DNA from: Actinophytocola sp.
GTDB taxonomy: Bacteria > Actinomycetota > Actinomycetes > Mycobacteriales > Pseudonocardiaceae
Length of the DNA stretch: 39,622 bases
Direction: 5' to 3'
NCBI GenBank assembly: GCA_009377395.1
Contig: WHUB01000037.1
Span: forward strand, 1-39,622
Under the pieces are notes generated by a model. That model searched no databases, was not told the DNA's origin, and saw only the letters and a list, made by a program, of their open reading frames with translations. Within the stretch, counting starts at the first letter, position 1, and every line of letters begins with the position of its first letter. Positions 23,433 to 30,989 of the stretch are shown here, piece by piece. Both the position numbers and the translations under genes were made by a program.

Positions 23433-25637
23433 GTGTCGGATCAGGGGTACGACGAGGAACTGCGGGCCGAGCAGAGCTACGTGGCCGGGCTCTACCGGCG
23501 GCTCGACGCCGAGCGAGCGCGAGTGAAGCGTGAGTACGGCGCGGCGTTGGGGGACGACGGCGGGACGCCGATGGAGCGTGACGTCGGGGTGCGCGCGCTG
23601 GCCAGGGAGGCGCGGCGGCTGGACGTGGCTGACAACGGGCTGTGCTTCGGCCGGTTGGACACGGTGTCCGGCGAGCACTGGTACATCGGCCGGATCGGGC
23701 TGTTCGACGAGGAGAACGAATACCGGCCGGTGCTGCTGGACTGGCGGGCGCCGGCGTCTCGGGCGTTCTACGTCGCCACCGCCGCGAGCCCGGAGGACAT
23801 GCGACGGCGACGCCAGTTCCACACCCGACGGCGTGAGGTCGTCGACTTCACCGACGAGGTGCTCGGCCGCCCGGACGGGGGCGAGCGCGGCGACGCGGCG
23901 CTGCTCGCGGCGGTCAACGCGCCGCGCGGCGAGGGCATGCGCGACATCGTGGCGACGATCCAGGCCGAGCAGGACGAGATCATCCGGCTCGACCACCCGG
24001 GTGTGCTGGTGATCGAGGGCGGCCCGGGCACCGGGAAGACCGTGGTGGCGCTGCACCGCGTCGCGTACCTGCTCTACACGCAGCGGGAGCGGATGGAACG
24101 CCATGGCGTGCTCGTCGTCGGACCCAACCCGGCGTTCCTGAACCACATCAGCCGCGTGCTGCCGTCGCTGGGCGAGTCCGACGTGGTGTTCATGACGCCC
24201 GGCGACCTCGTGCCCGGCCTGCGGGTGACCGCCGACGACACGCCGGAGGCCGCGCGGCGCAAGGGTTCGCTCACGATCCTCGACGTGCTCGCGGCGGCGA
24301 TCGCCGACCGGCGGCGGCTGCCGGAGCAGCCCGTGCCGATCGAGCTGGGGGACGTCACGGTGCGGATCGACGCCGAGACCGCGGAGTGGGCCAGGGAGGA
24401 GGCGCGGGGGAGCGGGCTGCCGCACAACGAGGCTCGCGCGGTGTTCACCGAGATCGTCACCTACGTGCTCACCGAACGAGCGATCGGCCGGATCGGCCGG
24501 GGCTGGCTGACGCGGTCGGACCGCGACGCATGGGAGCAGCTGCGGGCGGACCTGCTCACCGAGCTCGCGAAGAACGACACGTTCGCCGCCGCGCTCGACG
24601 ACCTCTGGCCGCTACTGACGCCGGAAGCACTGCTTGCTTCGCTGTACGAGTCACCCGAGCGGCTGCGGGCGGCCGGCGCCGACCTGGCGCTGTGGCGTGC
24701 CGATGGTACGGCGTGGACGGTGTCGGACGTGCCGTTGCTGGACGAACTGGTGGACCTGCTGGGCCACGACGCACCGGAGTCGGACCAGGCTGTCGAGCAG
24801 GAGCGGCAGGCCGAGGCCGAGTACGCCGAAGGCGTGCTGGACATGTTGAAGCTGGACCGCGAGGAGATGGACGAGGACGTCTTGCTGGCCGCCGAGAATT
24901 TGCTCTACGCCGAGGACCTGGCGGACCGGTTCGTCGTGCACGACACCCGCGACCTCGCCGAACGCGCAGCCGCGGACCGCGACTGGACCTACCGGCACGT
25001 CGCGGTCGACGAGGCGCAGGAGCTGTCCGAGATGGACTGGAGGGTGCTGATGCGTCGCTGTCCCAGCCGATCGTTCACCGTGGTCGGCGATCTCGCGCAG
25101 CGCCGGTCGGCGGCCGGGGCGACCTCGTGGCAGCCGATGCTGGAACCGTACGTGCCCGGCCGCTGGGTGTACCGGTCGCTGTCAGTGAACTACCGCACCC
25201 CGGCCGAGATCATGACCGTCGCCGCCGCACTGCTCGCCGAGTTCGCGCCCGGCGTCCAGCCGCCGGAGTCGGTCCGCGCCTGTGGCGTCCGGCCGTGGTC
25301 GAGGCAGGTCAGGGAGGACGAACTGCCCGCCGCCATCGAGGAGTTCGTGCGGGACGAGTCCGGTCGCGACGGCACCAGTGTCGTGATCGGACCGCCGAGT
25401 GTGCCGGGCGCAGTGGCGCCCTCGGAGACGAAGGGGCTGGAGTTCGACGCCGTGCTGGTGGTGGACCCGGACCGGATCCTCGCCGACGGTCCACGCGGCG
25501 CCGCCGAGCTCTACGTCGCGCTCACCCGCGCCACCCAGCGCCTCGGCGTTCTGCATCACGGCCCGCTCCCACGGGCCCTGGCCGGACTCGCCGAAATCTC
25601 CCCAGCGGCCCAGGCGGGGCTGCCAGGGTCGGCGTAA
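23433..25637 (+). CDS. helR: HelR/HelD-type RNA polymerase recycling helicase
   Basis: This 734-residue superfamily 1 motor has an N-terminal coiled-coil arm (EEQ/LYRRLDAERARVKREY region), Walker A GGPGTGKTVVALHR near residue 198, and motifs including VDEAQELSEMDW (Walker B) and SVNYRTPAEIM. The block RPVLLDWRAPASRAFYVAT is typical of HelD proteins. HelD removes stalled RNA polymerase from DNA, and the HelR subgroup also displaces rifamycins and confers tolerance. The upstream RAE supports the HelR assignment. GTG at 23433 is selected by GAGGAGG 5 nt upstream; an ATG two bases earlier is out of frame. Confidence 0.88.
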   Translation: MSDQGYDEELRAEQSYVAGLYRRLDAERARVKREYGAALGDDGGTPMERDVGVRALAREARRLDVADNGLCFGRLDTVSGEHWYIGRIGLFDEENEYRPVLLDWRAPASRAFYVATAASPEDMRRRRQFHTRRREVVDFTDEVLGRPDGGERGDAALLAAVNAPRGEGMRDIVATIQAEQDEIIRLDHPGVLVIEGGPGTGKTVVALHRVAYLLYTQRERMERHGVLVVGPNPAFLNHISRVLPSLGESDVVFMTPGDLVPGLRVTADDTPEAARRKGSLTILDVLAAAIADRRRLPEQPVPIELGDVTVRIDAETAEWAREEARGSGLPHNEARAVFTEIVTYVLTERAIGRIGRGWLTRSDRDAWEQLRADLLTELAKNDTFAAALDDLWPLLTPEALLASLYESPERLRAAGADLALWRADGTAWTVSDVPLLDELVDLLGHDAPESDQAVEQERQAEAEYAEGVLDMLKLDREEMDEDVLLAAENLLYAEDLADRFVVHDTRDLAERAAADRDWTYRHVAVDEAQELSEMDWRVLMRRCPSRSFTVVGDLAQRRSAAGATSWQPMLEPYVPGRWVYRSLSVNYRTPAEIMTVAAALLAEFAPGVQPPESVRACGVRPWSRQVREDELPAAIEEFVRDESGRDGTSVVIGPPSVPGAVAPSETKGLEFDAVLVVDPDRILADGPRGAAELYVALTRATQRLGVLHHGPLPRALAGLAEISPAAQAGLPGSA

Positions 25638-25652
25638 CGGATTCAGCCCCGC
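25614..25652 (+). terminator. Possible hairpin at the helR 3' end
   Basis: GCGGGGCTG (25614-25622) and CAGCCCCGC (25644-25652) form a perfect 9-bp stem around a 21-nt loop that contains the helR stop codon. There is no T-run. It could serve as a GC-rich terminator, since the next genes lie on the other strand. Confidence 0.3.
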
Positions 25653-25873
25653 AGGCTAGCTGGTGTCGGGTCTTTGACCACGGCTTCGACGTCGGCGTAG
25701 CCGAACGTCTGCGGCACGCCGCGCGACTGCATCTCCGCCAGGATCTCGCCCTGCACCGCTTGAGCCTGCCGGATCAGTACCTCGGTTGCGCGCAGAGCCG
25801 TCACCAACCCAGTCCGATCCACCCGATGCCATGCGGCACCAGGCGCGAACGGAAGACTGACAGACTCTGGCAT
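25643..25873 (-). pseudogene. Truncated DUF222/HNH-type (13E12 repeat) protein remnant
   Basis: The 76-codon frame reads like the N-terminal part of DUF222 HNH endonucleases: IRQAQAVQGEILAEMQSRGV followed by FGYADVEAVVKD. It then stops, where intact relatives continue for several hundred residues to an HNH motif. It appears to be a decayed or truncated copy of this often mobile, multi-copy actinobacterial family. The helR hairpin arm overlaps its 3' end. Confidence 0.5.
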
Positions 25874-25929
25874 GACCTGAGACTAGAACACCAGTTCGAA
25901 TAAGCCAAGCCGACACGCCGCGCCGACGG

Positions 25930-26706
25930 TCAGCGAGGCGGCATCGCGGTAGGTGATCCGATCGGGTGGGCCGGTTTCGAGGTCGGTGGCCCGGTGGGGT
26001 GGGTGGACCTGTCCGGGCGGTCCTCGTCTGGGACACCGGGGAGTTCGCTGGGCCGGCCGGTCGGATGCGGTGGTGTCGTCGGGACGGTGGACGGCACCGA
26101 CTGCGGTGCGCCGGAGCGGTCGGCGAGCCGGTGGGCGCAGTAGCCGGTGACCTTGTCCTCGCCGCCGGCCTTGGCGATCAGCACCTGGAAGGCCGGGCTG
26201 TCCATAGCCTTGCCTTCGGCGGTGGCCACACCGGAGGTGTACGCCTGGCACAAGCCGGTCAACGACGGGTTCGGGGCGGCGGGCGTCGCGGCGTTGTCCT
26301 GGGTCGGGATCACGGAGCGGGGCGTCGTGGTCGGCTGCTGCGCCGGTGGGTTCGCCGGGGTGTCCTCGGGGAGGGGGAGGGTGCCGGTCACGCCGGCGAC
26401 GGTGATGCCACCGACGGCGGCCGCCGCCGCGACCGGGGCCAGGATCTTCGCGGCCAGCAGGCCCGCCAGGGTTGTCTTGATCATGGTGCGTCTCCGGGGC
26501 AGCGGGGCGGGGGCGAGACGAGCCGCGCGGAACGCCGCCACGGCGGCCTGCTCACCGGCGAGTTCGCCCTCACGCGCCGGGCCGGCCGCTGCGTGCAGCA
26601 GCTCGCCCAGGGCGTCCGGTGCAGCAGGCCGCCCCGGTGACTGCGCATCGCGGAGCAACTGCTCGGCGGTGCGCCGATCGAAGCGACGGTGACGGTGGGT
26701 GCTCAT
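25930..26706 (-). CDS. Probable membrane anti-sigma factor
   Basis: This 258-residue protein has a cytoplasmic N-terminus (about 75 residues, with FDRRTAEQLLRDAQ at its start), one transmembrane helix (GLLAAKILAPVAAAAAVGGI, near residues 83-102) and an extracytoplasmic Pro/Thr-rich region. A compact part between them contains two Cys (LCQAYTSGVATAEGKAM and VTGYCAHRLAD) that could pair. The start codon overlaps the stop of the sigma factor gene, the classic sigma/anti-sigma arrangement. It probably holds the sigma factor inactive until an external signal. No zinc-binding anti-sigma HxxxCxxC motif is visible. Confidence 0.78.
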   Translation of the reverse strand: MSTHRHRRFDRRTAEQLLRDAQSPGRPAAPDALGELLHAAAGPAREGELAGEQAAVAAFRAARLAPAPLPRRRTMIKTTLAGLLAAKILAPVAAAAAVGGITVAGVTGTLPLPEDTPANPPAQQPTTTPRSVIPTQDNAATPAAPNPSLTGLCQAYTSGVATAEGKAMDSPAFQVLIAKAGGEDKVTGYCAHRLADRSGAPQSVPSTVPTTPPHPTGRPSELPGVPDEDRPDRSTHPTGPPTSKPAHPIGSPTAMPPR

Positions 26707-27329
26707 CTCATATCCGTCAGCGCCGCCGAGTCCGAAAGTGTCACGCCTGCCTGTTCGAGGTGCTCGGCGAGCTTGCGCAGGCCCCGGTGGCTGGCGGTGC
26801 GGACCGCGCCCGGACGTTTGCCCAGCACCCGCCCGGCGGTCTTGGCGTCCAGCCCGACCACCACCCGCAGCAGCACCGCCTCGGCCTGCTCGCGCGGCAG
26901 CCGGGCGAGCAGCGCCAGCGCCGCGTCGGTGGCGAACGAGGTCATGGCGGCATCGGCGGTGTCGGCGTCCCCGGGCAGCACGCTGAGCTCCTCGACCCCG
27001 GCCTCGACGACCGGACGCCTGCGCACCCGGCGCAGATGATCCAATGCCCGACGGCGGGCGATCGTGGTGGCCCAGCCACGGAAACCGTCGCCGTCACCGG
27101 AGAACGACGCCAGATCGCGGGCGATCTGCAACCACGACTCGGCCGCCACATCCTCGGCGTCCGAACCCACCAGCAGCCGCAGGTACCGCAACAGCCCGGG
27201 CTGCACCGCCCGGTACGCGAGCCGGAACGCGTCCTCGTCGCCACGCTGCGCGGCGACTACCGCCGCGGACAGCTCCCGGTCGGCCATGCGATGGGCGAGC
27301 GGTGGCGACGGATCGTCCTGGACTGACAT
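26703..27329 (-). CDS. ECF-type RNA polymerase sigma factor
   Basis: This 208-residue sigma-70 family protein has region 2 with DAFRLAYRAVQPGLLRYLR, then DAEDVAAESWLQIARDL and FRGWATTIARRRALDHLRR. Region 4 has LPREQAEAVLLRVVVGLDAK and the recognition helix GRVLGKRPGAVRTASHRGLRKL. It directs RNA polymerase to a special promoter set. ATG at 27329 has GGAG six bases upstream and gives a family-length protein; longer frames add 19 odd residues. Co-transcription with the anti-sigma gene is indicated by the 4-bp overlap. Confidence 0.88.
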   Translation of the reverse strand: MSVQDDPSPPLAHRMADRELSAAVVAAQRGDEDAFRLAYRAVQPGLLRYLRLLVGSDAEDVAAESWLQIARDLASFSGDGDGFRGWATTIARRRALDHLRRVRRRPVVEAGVEELSVLPGDADTADAAMTSFATDAALALLARLPREQAEAVLLRVVVGLDAKTAGRVLGKRPGAVRTASHRGLRKLAEHLEQAGVTLSDSAALTDMR

Positions 27330-27370
27330 CGGGGCTCCGGGGGAATGGATGCCCGATCCTAAGCGCACCC

Positions 27371-27407
27371 CGGCGCAACTCGGCATGAATCCGGCGGAGT
27401 TGCGCCG
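27371..27407. promoter_or_regulatory. 11-bp inverted repeat upstream of the sigma factor gene
   Basis: CGGCGCAACTC (27371-27381) and GAGTTGCGCCG (27397-27407) form a perfect dyad with a 15-nt spacer, centred about 60 bp before the sigma factor start. The position suits an operator or a promoter element. A regulator cannot be named. Confidence 0.4.
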
Positions 27408-27434
27408 CTCGGACCAGCCAGGCTCGGCCGGACG

Positions 27435-27454
27435 GTCTCCGGTTGACCGGAGAC
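27435..27454 (-). terminator. Small perfect hairpin downstream of the symporter gene
   Basis: GTCTCCGG, a TTGA loop and CCGGAGAC form an 8-bp perfect stem. It follows the longer hairpin at 27457-27496 in the direction of transcription, so it may be the second of two tandem terminators. Confidence 0.45.
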
Positions 27455-27456
27455 GA

Positions 27457-27496
27457 CACCAGCGCCGGGAGCGCGGACGGGCTCCCGGCGCTGGTG
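27457..27496 (-). terminator. 16-bp perfect hairpin terminator of the symporter operon
   Basis: CACCAGCGCCGGGAGC and GCTCCCGGCGCTGGTG pair perfectly over 16 bp with an 8-nt loop, starting 8 bp after the symporter stop codon. A U-run is missing, as is usual in high-GC actinobacteria. Confidence 0.75.
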
Positions 27497-27503
27497 CGGC
27501 GAC

Positions 27504-29006
27504 CTACCCGGCCGCGGCCTTCGCGGCCGCGGCCGCCTCACCGGCGTCGTGCCGGCGTGGCATCGCGACCGAGCCGAGCGCGGCGATGGCGAGGTTGATG
27601 CCGAGGCCGAGCAGCCCGGCGGGGACGCCGTACAGCTCCTCCTCGCCCATCACGGTCCACACGCCGGCGAACAGCGCCCCAGCGAGCATGCCCCAGAACA
27701 CCGGGCCCGCCCGGAGCCGGTCCCAGTAGAGCCCGAGGATGAACGCCGGCGCGATCTGCACGATCAGCTCGAACTTCAGCACGAAGATGTTGTACAGCGT
27801 CGTCGGCGGGTTCCACGCGATCAGCAACAGCACCGCGATCACCGCGATGCCGACGAGCTTGCCGACAAGCACCTGCCGCTGTTCGGACGATCGCGGATTG
27901 ATGTACCGGCCGTAGAGGTCGTGCGAGATCACCGACGAGAGGCTCAGCAGCGCGGAGTCCGCAGTGGACACGATCGCCGCGATCACGCCGCCGAACAGCA
28001 GGATCATCAGCAAATAGAAGAAGATGTTGATACCCGCGACCTCGTTCGCCATCATGCCGACCAACTGCTCCGAGCTGGCCTCCGACAAGCCGGGAAACAG
28101 CTTGATCCCGACGATGCCGACCACGAAGACGACGCCGGTGGTGAGGAACGGCATCCACGCTATGATGGCAAGCGAACGCTTGAGGGTGCGCTCACTTCTC
28201 GCGGCGTACACCCGCTGGATCGCGTGCGGGTACACCGCGGCGCCGAATCCGATGAGGACGATCATCGACAGCCAGTTCACCGAGGTCTCCATGTCGGGCA
28301 CCCCGACCTTCTCCGGCGCGGTGGCCACCACATGCTGCGTGAGTCCGCCGATGTCGCCTTCGATCAGGTACAGCGAGCCGAACAGCAGCACGCCGACGCC
28401 GATCAGCAGTGCGATGCCCTGCATGATGTCGGTCAACGCGACCGCGCGCATGCCGCCCATCCAGGAGTAGGTCAGCATCACGAGCACGAACGCGATCACG
28501 CCGATCTGGTACGGCACGGTGTTCCCGGTCAGGCCCGAGATGCCCTGACCCATCGCGACAAGCTGTTCCAGCAGGTAGTTCGCCAGCCCCCACAGCATCA
28601 GGATCGCGACCAGAATCGAGACCCGGGTCGATCCGAAACGGTGACGGATCCAGTCGGTCGGGGTCACGAACGACTCCCGCTTGGCGATGACATACAGCCG
28701 GGGAGCGAACACCAGGTACACCGCGATGACCGCGATCATGAACATGACCGACTGCCACCACGCGAAGCCGGATCGGTAGGCCTCCGGGGCGTAGCCGATC
28801 ACCGAGTTTCCGCTGTACTGGGTCGCGTACAGCGTGAAGAACAGCGCGACGAACCCGAGGCCACGACCGGCCAGGAAGTACCCGCGCACGCTGGTGCGGA
28901 CACCAGGCTGCTCCCGGCCCGCGAAGTAGCCGATGACCAACATGATCACGGCGTAGGCCAGCAGAACGAGGATGCCGCTGGTGCCGCCGAAGCTCAGATT
29001 TCCCAC
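27504..29006 (-). CDS. Sodium:solute symporter (SSS family)
   Basis: This 500-residue transporter has about 13 helices and SSS hallmarks: GRGLGFVALFFTLYATQYSG in helix 1-2, MGGMRAVALTDIMQG (the common SSS GGM-x-A-V-x-T-D block) and IVSTADSALLSLSSVISHDL in helix 8, where Ser/Thr residues coordinate sodium. It probably brings in an organic acid or similar solute. GTG at 29006 was chosen because GGAGGAA lies 4 nt upstream. It follows a DUF3311 partner, a common pair, and belongs to the operon led by the GntR regulator. The substrate is inferred to be that of the divergent CoA-transferase/lyase genes. Confidence 0.88.
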   Translation of the reverse strand: MGNLSFGGTSGILVLLAYAVIMLVIGYFAGREQPGVRTSVRGYFLAGRGLGFVALFFTLYATQYSGNSVIGYAPEAYRSGFAWWQSVMFMIAVIAVYLVFAPRLYVIAKRESFVTPTDWIRHRFGSTRVSILVAILMLWGLANYLLEQLVAMGQGISGLTGNTVPYQIGVIAFVLVMLTYSWMGGMRAVALTDIMQGIALLIGVGVLLFGSLYLIEGDIGGLTQHVVATAPEKVGVPDMETSVNWLSMIVLIGFGAAVYPHAIQRVYAARSERTLKRSLAIIAWMPFLTTGVVFVVGIVGIKLFPGLSEASSEQLVGMMANEVAGINIFFYLLMILLFGGVIAAIVSTADSALLSLSSVISHDLYGRYINPRSSEQRQVLVGKLVGIAVIAVLLLIAWNPPTTLYNIFVLKFELIVQIAPAFILGLYWDRLRAGPVFWGMLAGALFAGVWTVMGEEELYGVPAGLLGLGINLAIAALGSVAMPRRHDAGEAAAAAKAAAG

Positions 29007-29278
29007 GACATTCCTCCGTCTCCGGCCTCGGCCGCCGCCTCTTCCCGCTGCTCGACGAGATTCCACCTACGCAGGCACAGCCAGCTCGTCAACGCGGCGA
29101 ACGCGATGGTGAAGAAGACGGACACCACCATCCAATAAGGAATGCCGAACACCAGCGGCTCGACTACTCCGGCAGGCAGGTAGAGCGGTGTGCCCGCCAA
29201 GACGATCAGGGCCATCACCACCCACACCCACGGACTGCGTATGGGTTCCCGGACGTGCTCGTCGTGTCTTTGGTCCAT
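28994..29278 (-). CDS. DUF3311 family small membrane protein
   Basis: This 94-residue protein has two transmembrane helices (SPWVWVVMALIVLAGTPLYL and WMVVSVFFTIAFAALTSWLC) and a charged tail, as in DUF3311 proteins that accompany SSS transporters. GAGGAG lies 6 nt before the ATG, and its end overlaps the symporter start by 13 bp, so expression is coupled. It probably helps stability or activity of the transporter, an inference from the conserved pairing. Confidence 0.83.
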   Translation of the reverse strand: MDQRHDEHVREPIRSPWVWVVMALIVLAGTPLYLPAGVVEPLVFGIPYWMVVSVFFTIAFAALTSWLCLRRWNLVEQREEAAAEAGDGGMSWEI

Positions 29279-29295
29279 TGTGAACTCCTCGTCGG

Positions 29296-29952
29296 TCAGG
29301 TTGACGTTCCCGGCTCCGTGACGACGCGCAGCAGCGCGGCCCGTGCCGCGCGCACGTGGGACCGCATCACGGCTTCGGCCCAGTCGCCGTCGCCGACGTC
29401 GATCGCCTCGACCAGTTCCCGGTGCTGCATGAAGCTCCGTTCCAGCTCGGCCGAGGTGTACTGGTCGAAGGTGCGACGGACCAGCGGAACCTCGATCACC
29501 CTCGACAGCAGGTCCGGGATCAGCCGGTGCCCGCCCGCCCGGTGAATGGCGCGGTGGAACTCCATGTTCAAGCGGGTGATCTCGTCGTAGCCGTCCGCGT
29601 CGAGCGCGGACAGCTGGTACTCCATGGCCGCGCACAGGGCGCGGAGTGGAGCGACGTCGACGTCCTTCCGCTCGGCGGCGCGTCGCGCGGCGTGACTTTC
29701 CAGCACCGAGCGCACCTCGAGGATCTCCTCGAAGTCCTCGACGCCTAGGCGAACCACCTCGGCACCCCGGTTCGGTGTCAGGGTCACCAGGCCGTCCGAC
29801 TCGAGACGCCGCAGCGCCTCTCGCACCGGGGTGCGGCTGAGGCCGAGCGTCTCCGCGAGCTGCTCCTCACGTAGCCGTGTCCCGGCTGGATGCACCCCCT
29901 TCAAGATCTCGAGACGAAGGTCTGCGTAGGCCCGCTCCGAAGCGTGTGACAT
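29296..29952 (-). CDS. GntR-family regulator with FCD domain
   Basis: This 218-residue regulator has a winged helix-turn-helix (LREEQLAETLGLSRTPVREA, then LRRLESDGLVTL) and a helical FCD domain whose metal-binding His residues include EFHRAIHRAG and MRSHVRAAR. GAGGAGGTGA precedes the ATG. It is the first gene of the DUF3311-symporter operon and diverges from the HMG-CoA-lyase-like operon. Two copies of AAGATTGTGTAC flank the divergent promoters and are its likely operators. The inducer is probably a substrate or intermediate of the pathway. Confidence 0.9.
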   Translation of the reverse strand: MSHASERAYADLRLEILKGVHPAGTRLREEQLAETLGLSRTPVREALRRLESDGLVTLTPNRGAEVVRLGVEDFEEILEVRSVLESHAARRAAERKDVDVAPLRALCAAMEYQLSALDADGYDEITRLNMEFHRAIHRAGGHRLIPDLLSRVIEVPLVRRTFDQYTSAELERSFMQHRELVEAIDVGDGDWAEAVMRSHVRAARAALLRVVTEPGTST

Positions 29953-29965
29953 GGTTCACCTCCTC

Positions 29966-29979
29966 AAGATTGTGTACAA
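29966..29979. promoter_or_regulatory. Candidate GntR/FCD operator, copy 1
   Basis: AAGATTGTGTACAA contains the dyad TTGT-GT-ACAA and lies 14 bp upstream of the regulator ATG. It matches the copy at 30051 at 13 of 14 positions in the same orientation. Confidence 0.6.
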
Positions 29980-30050
29980 GTTAGCGGAAGCCTTGCGGCG
30001 AAACAAGGCTAGACATCGAGTAGTCCGGGAAGTAACGATGTCTCAGCACA

Positions 30051-30064
30051 AAGATTGTGTACGA
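30051..30064. promoter_or_regulatory. Candidate GntR/FCD operator, copy 2
   Basis: AAGATTGTGTACGA lies 13 bp upstream of the lyase ATG and exactly 85 bp (about eight helical turns) from copy 1. Binding at both sites could repress both divergent operons, possibly through a loop. Confidence 0.6.
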
Positions 30065-30077
30065 AAGGCGGTCAGCG

Positions 30078-30989
30078 ATGGACGTGCCGTCCCGCGCGAA
30101 GATCATCGAGGTCGGGCCGAGAGACGGCTTGCAGAACGAGGACACCGTGCTGCCGGTCGAGACCAAGGTCGGCTTCATCGAGCGCCTGATCGCGGCGGGG
30201 GCACGGCGCATCGAGGCGGTGTCGTTCGTCCATCCGCGCCGGGTGCCGCAGATGGCCGACGCCGAGGACGTCATGGCGAGCGTGCCGCGCCCGGCCGGCG
30301 TGTCCTACGCCGGTCTCGTGCTGAACCGGCGCGGGGTCGAGCGTGCGCTCGACGCCGGGGTCGACGAGGTCAACGCCGTCGTCGTCGCCACCGACACCTT
30401 CGGCAAGCGCAACCAGGGCACCACGACCGAGGAAGGGGTCCGGGTCTGGTCCGAGATCGCCGGGCTCGCCCGGGATGCCGGTGTCCCGGCGACGGTGACC
30501 ATCGCCGCCGCGTTCGGCTGCCCGTTCGAGGGCGCGGTGAGCGCAGGCCACGTCCGGGAGCTGGTGCGCCGGGTTGCCGACGCCGGTCCGGCGGAGATCG
30601 TGCTCGCCGACACGATCGGCGCCGGCGTGCCGACCCAGGTCACCGAGCTGGTGCGGAAGTCCCGTGAGGTCACCGATATCCCGCTGCGGTTCCACTTCCA
30701 CAACACCCGCAACACCGGCTACGCGAACGCCACCGCCGCGGTGCTGGCCGGAGTGTCCACACTGGACGCGAGCTGCGGCGGGATCGGCGGCTGCCCGTTC
30801 GCCCCGAGCGCGACCGGCAATGTGGCCACAGAGGACCTGGAGTACCTGCTCGCCGGGATGGGCGTGCACACCGGTTTCGACGCCGGCGCGGTCGCACGGA
30901 CGGGTGACTGGATCGGCACCCAGCTCGGTAAGACCGTGCCCGCCCTGCTGGGACGAGCCGGGCCGTTCCCGGCCGGGGACGCCCGGTGA
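30078..30989 (+). CDS. HMG-CoA lyase-family enzyme
   Basis: This 303-residue TIM-barrel enzyme has the HMGL-like start EVGPRDGLQNE, metal-binding FHFHNTRNTG and the C-terminal signature GGIGGCPFAPSATGNVATED with the catalytic Cys loop. HMG-CoA lyase splits 3-hydroxy-3-methylglutaryl-CoA into acetyl-CoA and acetoacetate; relatives cleave similar branched 3-hydroxyacyl-CoAs. With no leucine-degradation neighbours but a class III CoA-transferase and transporters, the likely role is in breakdown of an imported hydroxy-dicarboxylate. ATG at 30078 gives family length; a GTG at 30057 lies inside the operator and is less likely. Confidence 0.88.
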   Translation: MDVPSRAKIIEVGPRDGLQNEDTVLPVETKVGFIERLIAAGARRIEAVSFVHPRRVPQMADAEDVMASVPRPAGVSYAGLVLNRRGVERALDAGVDEVNAVVVATDTFGKRNQGTTTEEGVRVWSEIAGLARDAGVPATVTIAAAFGCPFEGAVSAGHVRELVRRVADAGPAEIVLADTIGAGVPTQVTELVRKSREVTDIPLRFHFHNTRNTGYANATAAVLAGVSTLDASCGGIGGCPFAPSATGNVATEDLEYLLAGMGVHTGFDAGAVARTGDWIGTQLGKTVPALLGRAGPFPAGDAR

